In this document: in pieces, positions 58,477 through 64,000 of the stretch | Layout of the letters: each line of letters opens with the position of its first letter | Numbering within the stretch: the stretch's first letter is position 1 | DNA from: Pseudarthrobacter naphthalenicus | Lineage (GTDB): Bacteria; Actinomycetota; Actinomycetes; Actinomycetales; Micrococcaceae | DNA: 64,000 bases | NCBI RefSeq assembly: GCF_029076445.1 | Contig: NZ_JARESG010000013.1 | Span: 62,001-126,000, forward strand | Direction: 5' to 3' | The notes under the pieces: model-generated | Told to the model about the DNA's origin: nothing | The model's input: only the letters and a program-made list of their open reading frames with translations | The model's database searches: none | Position numbers and translations under genes: made by a program

Positions 58477-59955
58477 TTAGTTGCCGGTCAGCTTCTCGCG
58501 CAGAGCGGCGAGAGCCTCGTCGGATGCAAGGGTGCCTGCACCGGCGTTGGACTCAGCAGCGGGCTCCGAGGAGTAGCTGGTGGTGCCGGAATCGCTGTCA
58601 CCGGACGTTGCAGCTGCAGCGTCGTCGGCAGCGTGCTGGGCAACCTGCTTCTTGTGTGCTTCCCACTTGGTCTGGGCATCAGCGTACTGCTGCTCCCAGG
58701 CGGCGCGCTGGTTCTCGTAGCCTTCAAGCCACTCGTTGGACTCCGGATCGAAGCCCTCCGGGTACTTGTAGTTACCCTCTTCGTCGTACTCAGCGGCCAT
58801 GCCGTAGAGAGCCGGATCGAATTCGGTGCTGTCGGCGTCGACGCCCTCGTTGGCCTGCTTGAGGGAGAGCGAGATGCGGCGGCGTTCCAGATCGATGTCG
58901 ATGACCTTGACGAACAGCTCGTCGCCAACGGAGACAACCTGCTCGGCCAGTTCAACGTGGCGGACAGCCAGCTCGGAGATGTGGACCAGGCCTTCGATGC
59001 CGTCTTCGACGCGAACGAACGCACCGAACGGAACCAGCTTGGTGACCTTACCCGGAACAACCTGGCCCAGGGCGTGGGTGCGGGCGAAGGTCTGCCACGG
59101 ATCTTCCTGCGTAGCCTTGAGCGACAGGGAAACGCGCTCGCGGTCCAGGTCGACCTCGAGAACCTCGACGGTGACTTCCTGGCCAACTTCGACAACCTCG
59201 GACGGGTGGTCGATGTGCTTCCAGGACAGCTCGGAAACGTGAACGAGGCCGTCTACGCCGCCCAGGTCCACGAAGGCACCGAAGTTGACGATGGAGGAAA
59301 CGACGCCGGGACGGACCTGGCCCTTTTCCAGCTTGTTGAGGAACGTGGAGCGGACCTCGGACTGGGTCTGCTCGAGCCAGGCACGGCGGGACAGGACCAC
59401 GTTGTTGCGGTTCTTGTCCAGCTCGATGATCTTGGCTTCGATCTGCTGACCGATGTACGGAGCCAGGTCGCGCACGCGGCGCATCTCGACGAGGGATGCG
59501 GGCAGGAAGCCGCGCAGACCGATGTCGAGGATAAGACCACCCTTGACAACCTCGATGACGGTACCGGTGACAACACCGTCTTCTTCCTTGACCTTCTCGA
59601 TGTCGCCCCAGGCACGCTCGTACTGAGCACGCTTCTTGGAGAGGATCAGGCGGCCTTCTTTGTCTTCCTTGGTGAGCACCAGGGCTTCGACCTGATCGCC
59701 GACGGAGACAACGTCTCCGGGATCAACGTCGTGCTTGATGGACAGCTCGCGGGAGGGGATGACACCTTCGGTCTTGTAACCGATGTCGAGCAGAACTTCA
59801 TCGCGGTCGACCTTGACGACGGTACCTTCGACGAGATCTCCGTCGTTGAAGTACTTGATGGTGGCGTCGACTGCTGCGAGGAAGTCCTCAGCGGTACCGA
59901 TGTCGTTAATCGCGACTACGGGGGTACCGGGCTTCTCGGTGGAGGTGATGGTCAT
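58477..59955 (-). CDS. rpsA: 30S ribosomal protein S1
   Basis: Binds mRNA at the ribosome. The protein has 492 residues with four S1 RNA-binding repeats, the actinobacterial form. Repeats begin near DLVEGTVVKVDRDEVLLDIG, VVTGTVIEVVKGGLILDIGL, VRPGVVSSIVNFGAFVDLGG and VVPGKVTKLVPFGAFVRVED. The C-terminal 110 residues are acidic, Ser/Ala-rich and low in order. The first two repeats are the divergent pair, the last two the canonical pair. A good promoter lies 171 bases upstream, giving a long leader. Confidence 0.97.
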   Translation of the reverse strand: MTITSTEKPGTPVVAINDIGTAEDFLAAVDATIKYFNDGDLVEGTVVKVDRDEVLLDIGYKTEGVIPSRELSIKHDVDPGDVVSVGDQVEALVLTKEDKEGRLILSKKRAQYERAWGDIEKVKEEDGVVTGTVIEVVKGGLILDIGLRGFLPASLVEMRRVRDLAPYIGQQIEAKIIELDKNRNNVVLSRRAWLEQTQSEVRSTFLNKLEKGQVRPGVVSSIVNFGAFVDLGGVDGLVHVSELSWKHIDHPSEVVEVGQEVTVEVLEVDLDRERVSLSLKATQEDPWQTFARTHALGQVVPGKVTKLVPFGAFVRVEDGIEGLVHISELAVRHVELAEQVVSVGDELFVKVIDIDLERRRISLSLKQANEGVDADSTEFDPALYGMAAEYDEEGNYKYPEGFDPESNEWLEGYENQRAAWEQQYADAQTKWEAHKKQVAQHAADDAAAATSGDSDSGTTSYSSEPAAESNAGAGTLASDEALAALREKLTGN

Positions 59956-60125
59956 GTAGTAGGGGCTCCGTTGTGGATAGTTAGTTGGTCAGGCCAACCA
60001 CTGCACCCGCATTATGGAACGCAGGCACAGGTGGCGGCGGATCGTGGAGATCCGCCGGGTCATCCTGATTTTGTGGATTGGTGTTTAACAAATGCAGAGA
60101 ACGTGCACGTAGTACGCGCCCACTT

Positions 60126-60155
60126 ATTCTAGTCGCAGCGGCCAACACGGGTCAA
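60126..60155 (-). promoter_or_regulatory. Sigma-70-type promoter for rpsA
   Basis: On the minus strand TTGACC (60155-60150) and TAGAAT (60131-60126) are spaced by 18 bases, close to the housekeeping consensus. The implied transcription start is near 60119, leaving a leader of about 160 bases before the rpsA ATG. No other gene lies between. The rest of the 237-base gap holds nothing I recognise. Confidence 0.7.
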
Positions 60156-60192
60156 AGCGCGGCCTGTCAGGGCAAGAGGACGCCCCGGGGGC

Positions 60193-61491
60193 CTAGAAGT
60201 GGGTCAGGCAATGGGCGGCGCGCTCAACGGCGAACAACCCGCGGGCCCGAAGCGCCGCGCCCTGCCTGTGTTCACGGATCCGCCCTGCTGCCGTCAGCGT
60301 CACCGGACACACCGCACCCAGATAAATTGATGACAGCGCGGAGACATCCAGTGTGAGGTCCGGATCCGCCTCCGGTCCGACGCGTTCGACGGCGGCCTTA
60401 CCGCCGCTGACTGCGAGGGCAAACGTCCCGGCCGTGAGGCCGAGGGGGTCGAGGACTTCCAGCACCAGCCGGCCGTCCACCGGATAATGCCGCGCCTGAA
60501 GGGCCGGAACCACGTCCAGGATGCGGAGCCAGAGCATGTCCCTGCTGTCCGATGAGTCGATGCAGCGGGGATCGGCCAGTGCCCAGGTAAGGGGGTCATC
60601 CAGCGGCGCTTCCTCCCAGGTGATCCGTTCGATCAGATCGATGGCGGCAAGGAACTGCCAGAGTTCCAGGTAGGCCTCGTGGGTGGCCGCCACCAGATCC
60701 ACCACGTGCATCGTGTGGGGTTCCGTCTCCCAGCCCAGGAACTTGTAGGACACGTAGCCGTCCACGCCCCCGTCCGGACCGTAGTGCAGGGCCACCTTGA
60801 CGGCCGGGTCCTCTTTGCCGTCGCGGCCAAGGGAGCCTGACGCCAACTGGCGGTACCACTCCTGGCGGTCCACGGACCCGGGCGTCAGGCGGTGCACGCG
60901 GGCGAAAACTTCCGGCGCCACGTCGAGGAGGACTTTGGGCTCGGCAACGTCCACCCGGCCAACGGCCTGGTGGACGAGGCTGAACCGGGCCGAGGTGTCC
61001 ACCGTGACGGTCCGTTCGAAGCTGGCCACCCCATAACCGAAGCGCCCGTAGATGGACCCCTCCGAGGCCGTCAGGGCAGCCATCGCCACGCCGTCAGCCT
61101 TGGCCAGGGCAAGGTCCTCCGACATCATGCGCCGCAGCAGTCCGCGGCGCCGATGGGAGGTCCGTACGGTCACCGCAGTGACCAGCTGGGTTTCCAGCAT
61201 CCTGCCGAAGCCGATGTTCAGGGTCTTCCGCATGGTGCCGAAGGTTGCGACTGGGACCTCCGCGGGGAAGGATCCGGGCGCCACCTCACGGGTTTGGTAG
61301 GCCCCGGTAAAGATCCTCCGATCGGCACGGTAGGTCTGCAGTGACTTGGCGACGTGTTCGGGTGTCCGGGTGGATTCGTGAAAGCCGAACGAGACGGCCT
61401 TGACCCATCTTTCCGCTTCCGGATAACCGGGTTCCCCGTCGACAGCGGCGGGGAAACGCCGGATTTCGTAGTCATCACTCAGTTCAGCCAC
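60193..61491 (-). CDS. Eis-like GNAT acetyltransferase
   Basis: A 432-residue protein of the Eis family: two GNAT-type domains and a C-terminal SCP2-like domain. Motif A is TAVTVRTSHRRRGLLRRMM, followed by LTASEGSIYGRFGYG. The C-terminal residue is Phe (CLTHF), matching M. tuberculosis Eis, whose terminal carboxylate serves as catalytic base. Such enzymes acetylate aminoglycosides and other amines at several places. I chose GTG 61491 (MAELSDDYEIRRFP) over the upstream TTG. Natural substrate unknown. Confidence 0.88.
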   Translation of the reverse strand: MAELSDDYEIRRFPAAVDGEPGYPEAERWVKAVSFGFHESTRTPEHVAKSLQTYRADRRIFTGAYQTREVAPGSFPAEVPVATFGTMRKTLNIGFGRMLETQLVTAVTVRTSHRRRGLLRRMMSEDLALAKADGVAMAALTASEGSIYGRFGYGVASFERTVTVDTSARFSLVHQAVGRVDVAEPKVLLDVAPEVFARVHRLTPGSVDRQEWYRQLASGSLGRDGKEDPAVKVALHYGPDGGVDGYVSYKFLGWETEPHTMHVVDLVAATHEAYLELWQFLAAIDLIERITWEEAPLDDPLTWALADPRCIDSSDSRDMLWLRILDVVPALQARHYPVDGRLVLEVLDPLGLTAGTFALAVSGGKAAVERVGPEADPDLTLDVSALSSIYLGAVCPVTLTAAGRIREHRQGAALRARGLFAVERAAHCLTHF

Positions 61492-61559
61492 AACGCCGAG
61501 CCTAACCAATCACTCCGGCCGCTGGCCAGCACGAACACCCGGCCACGCGGGCGGATAGC

Positions 61560-64000
61560 CTAATGCCCGGCGTCGTACCAGCTGGGTCCGACGCCGATCT
61601 GGACGTCCAGCGGGACGCTGAGGTCCGCGGCCGATCCCATCTGTTCGGTGACGAGCTTCTCCACCGCGTCCCGTTCTCCGGGTGCGACTTCCAGGACCAG
61701 TTCATCGTGGACCTGCAGGAGCATCCGCGAGGTGAGGCCCTGGGCGGCCAGTTCAGCCTGCACGCCCAGCATGGCCCGCTTGATGATGTCCGCGGCGGAC
61801 CCCTGGATCGGAGAGTTCAGGGCAATGCGCTCAGCATTTTCCCGCAGCTGCCGATCCGTGCTGGTGAGGTCCGGGAGGTAGCGGCGCCGCCCTTCGATGG
61901 TGGCCGTGTACCCGTCAATACGGGCCTGGTCCACCACACCGCGGAGGTAGTCACGCACGGCGCCGAAACGGTCGAAGTAGTCCTTCATGAGGGTGCGGGC
62001 CTCGTCCACGGAGATTTCCAGCTGCTTGGAGAGCCCGAAGGACGTCAAGCCGTAGGCAAGCCCGTAGGACATGGCCTTGACCTTGGAGCGCATGGCACTG
62101 GTGACCTGGTCCGTGGGCACATGGAAGATGTTCGAGCCGACAAAACGGTGGAGGTCTTCGCCGTCCCGGTACGCCTGGATCAGGCCTTCATCACCGGAAA
62201 GGTGCGCCATGATGCGCATTTCGATCTGGGAGTAGTCGGCGGACAGCAGGCAGTCATAGCCCTCACTGACCACAAAGATGCCCCGGACCCGGCGGCCTTC
62301 CTCGCTGCGGATGGGGATGTTCTGCAGGTTGGGGTTATTCGAGGAGATCCGGCCCGTCGCCGCGACGTTCTGCGCATACGTGGTGTGGATCCGGCCGTCT
62401 TCGGCGACCGACTTCTTCAACGACTCGAGCATTTGGCGGAGTTTGGAGGATTCGCGGTGCGCCATCAGCTGGACCAGGAATTCGTGGCCGGTCTTTTCCA
62501 GCAGGCCCTTCAGGGAGGCGGCGTCGGTGGTGTATCCGGACTTGATCTTTTTGGTCTTGGGTAGCTGCAGCTCGTCGAAGAGGACGGTCTGCAGCTGCTT
62601 GGGCGACCCGAGGTTGACCTCATGGCCGATCGCGGCGAAAGCCAGCTCCTGGGCGTTGTCGATCACCTTGGCCAGATCAGCGAGCTGCTCGTCCATGCGC
62701 TGCATGTCGACGGCGATGCCCGCGGTTTCCATCTCGGCCAGGACACGGCTGACCGGCAGCTCCAGCGTGGTCAGCAGATCCCCGGCCTTACGTTCTATCA
62801 GTTCCGATTCGAAGTACCGGCTCAGTGCCTGCACAACCGCCGCCACATGAACCAGGGCGTCGGCGGCAGCAGCATCGTCGCCGTCGAACGCCAGCTCAAG
62901 CTGGCCCGCCTTGGACGTCTCCGCGGAGATGCTGACGTTGAGGTGGTGCTGGGCCAGTTCGGCCAATTCGTACGTCCGGCGGTCAGGCTGGATGAGATAC
63001 CCGGAGATGGAGGTGTCATCCACCACGCCTTCCAGGCCCATGCCACGGCTGGAGAGGGCCTTCAGGGCCGCTTTGTAGCCGTGCATCACCTTCGGGGCGG
63101 CCGGGTCCCGCAGCCAGTCCGCCAGGACGTTTTCGGATTCGGCGTCCTGGGCCGCCAGGTCGATGTAAACACCCGCGTGGCCCCGGACGATGGCGATCGC
63201 CGCGGCATCCTCGCCGATCCTGCCGGGCACGAGGTCGACGGCGACCGCGGAGCGCTCCCCTGCCCCGGCGCCGAGGAAGGCCGCCAGCTCGGCGGCGTTC
63301 GACGGCGCCGCGTAGTCCGGGATGTCCACACTTTCGCGTTCGGCCGGTTCCAGGTCTTCGCTGCCGTAGAGGGCAAACAGCCGGGCGCGGATGGTCTTGA
63401 ATTCGAGCTCGTCGAACAGCTGCTCAAGGGCGGCCTCGTCCGGCCGCGGGTCGGCCAGGTCCTCCAGCGTCACCGGAAGCTCAAGATCCGTGTGCAGCCT
63501 GTTAAGCCGCCGGTTGCGCTTGACGTCCTCAATGTTCGCCCGAAGGGCGTCGCCCACCTTGCCGCCGATGGCATCCAGATGTTCCAGGACACCTTCGAGG
63601 CCGCCGTACAGATTGATCCACTTGGCCGCAGTTTTGGGCCCGACGCCGGGAACCCCGGGAAGGTTGTCCGAAGACTCCCCCACCAGGGCAGCGAGGTCCG
63701 AGTACTGGGGCGGGGTGACAAAGTATTTTTCCTGGATGGCCGCGGCATCCATGCGTGGGATGTCACTGACGCCCTTCCGCGGGTACAGCACAAAAACGTT
63801 CTCGGTGATCAGCTGGAAAGCATCGCGGTCGCCCGAGACGAGGAGCACTTCGTAGCCGGCCTTTTCGCCCATCGTGGCAAGGGTCGCCAGGATGTCGTCA
63901 GCTTCATAGCCGGGCATCTTGATGGTCTTGATGCCCCAGGCCTGCATGACCTTGTCGATCAGGTCGATCTGGCCACTCATCTCGCGCGGGGTCTCGTTGC
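61560..64000 (-). CDS. polA: DNA polymerase I (5' end cut by the window edge)
   Basis: Repair polymerase that also removes RNA primers. The frame stays open to base 64000, so about 90 N-terminal residues are missing; 813 residues are visible. The 5' nuclease part shows MPGYEADDILATLA, LVSGDRDAFQLI and GVPGVGPKTAAKW. The middle exonuclease domain has lost its acidic residues (VAVDLVPG where DxE is expected). Polymerase motifs are intact: A DYSQIEMR, B RSKVKAMSYGLAYG and C LLQVHDELVLEV. Proofreading is thus not expected. Confidence 0.96.
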   Translation of the reverse strand, partial: NETPREMSGQIDLIDKVMQAWGIKTIKMPGYEADDILATLATMGEKAGYEVLLVSGDRDAFQLITENVFVLYPRKGVSDIPRMDAAAIQEKYFVTPPQYSDLAALVGESSDNLPGVPGVGPKTAAKWINLYGGLEGVLEHLDAIGGKVGDALRANIEDVKRNRRLNRLHTDLELPVTLEDLADPRPDEAALEQLFDELEFKTIRARLFALYGSEDLEPAERESVDIPDYAAPSNAAELAAFLGAGAGERSAVAVDLVPGRIGEDAAAIAIVRGHAGVYIDLAAQDAESENVLADWLRDPAAPKVMHGYKAALKALSSRGMGLEGVVDDTSISGYLIQPDRRTYELAELAQHHLNVSISAETSKAGQLELAFDGDDAAAADALVHVAAVVQALSRYFESELIERKAGDLLTTLELPVSRVLAEMETAGIAVDMQRMDEQLADLAKVIDNAQELAFAAIGHEVNLGSPKQLQTVLFDELQLPKTKKIKSGYTTDAASLKGLLEKTGHEFLVQLMAHRESSKLRQMLESLKKSVAEDGRIHTTYAQNVAATGRISSNNPNLQNIPIRSEEGRRVRGIFVVSEGYDCLLSADYSQIEMRIMAHLSGDEGLIQAYRDGEDLHRFVGSNIFHVPTDQVTSAMRSKVKAMSYGLAYGLTSFGLSKQLEISVDEARTLMKDYFDRFGAVRDYLRGVVDQARIDGYTATIEGRRRYLPDLTSTDRQLRENAERIALNSPIQGSAADIIKRAMLGVQAELAAQGLTSRMLLQVHDELVLEVAPGERDAVEKLVTEQMGSAADLSVPLDVQIGVGPSWYDAGH

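Noticed and set aside
58429..60132. 567-codon antisense frame opposite rpsA
   Set aside because: It mirrors the repeated S1 domains and starts in the terminator palindrome; it has no independent coding support.
59956..60192. Possible tRNA or small RNA gene upstream of rpsA
   Set aside because: No cloverleaf arms or T-loop consensus could be found; the stretch is better explained as the rpsA promoter and leader.

Overview
This window is a stretch of high-GC actinobacterial chromosome, most likely from the Micrococcaceae (Arthrobacter/Pseudarthrobacter type). The evidence is the very GC-rich third codon positions, frequent GTG starts, and actinobacterial marker genes: whiA, rbpA, opcA, sufR next to sufB, a CoaE-GrpB fusion and a PolA with a degenerate proofreading domain. 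It is almost wholly core genome. I see no insertion sequence, prophage, CRISPR array, rRNA or tRNA. Gene order from sufR through ctaA/ctaB, tkt-tal-zwf-opcA-pgl, secG, tpiA-pgk-gap, whiA-yvcK-rapZ and uvrC broadly follows, from memory, the arrangement in Mycobacterium tuberculosis.

Layout. 1-7.1 kb: the 3' part of a methionine aminopeptidase gene, an ABC-F ATPase, the biotin ECF transporter operon bioYMN, and facing it an acyl-CoA ligase/thiolase gene pair. 7.1-13.4 kb: a membrane-anchored zinc metallopeptidase, then the SUF iron-sulfur operon sufR-sufB-sufD-Rieske-sufC-sufT-like on the minus strand. 13.5-17.4 kb: an ABC transporter coupled to ctaA (heme A synthase) and, facing it, ctaB (heme O synthase). 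17.9-26.2 kb: the pentose phosphate cluster tkt-tal-pgi-zwf-opcA-pgl. 26.1-31.0 kb: rbpA, secG, the glycolytic group tpiA-pgk-gap (transcribed gap to tpiA), and sodA. 31.1-40.5 kb: whiA-yvcK-rapZ-uvrC, an acyltransferase, a HAD phosphatase and uvrA. 40.5-45.4 kb: a heterodimeric ABC exporter with its GntR regulator, and a trans-aconitate methyltransferase-like gene. 45.5-51.3 kb: a plus-strand run of helicase, CoA transferase, GNAT and alpha/beta hydrolase. 51.4-57.1 kb: a small secreted protein, a VOC protein whose gene lacks its normal 5' end, terC behind a manganese riboswitch, uvrB and coaE. 57.2-64 kb: YigZ, a GNAT protein, rpsA, an Eis-like acetyltransferase and the 5'-truncated polA.

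How the genes work together. The heme/respiration group (ctaA, ctaB), Fe-S assembly and sodA supply and protect redox cofactors. The tkt-to-pgl and gap-to-tpiA groups cover the pentose phosphate pathway and lower glycolysis side by side. uvrA, uvrB, uvrC and polA give nearly the full nucleotide excision repair set. The most interesting items are: the biotin transporter facing an acyl ligase and a thiolase that lacks its second catalytic cysteine; the Rieske protein in place of SufS/SufU in the suf operon; a rearranged class III CoA transferase; the manganese riboswitch on terC; the truncated VOC gene that starts inside the terC terminator; and several intergenic inverted-repeat elements. I found no clear sign of a wholly new multi-gene system.
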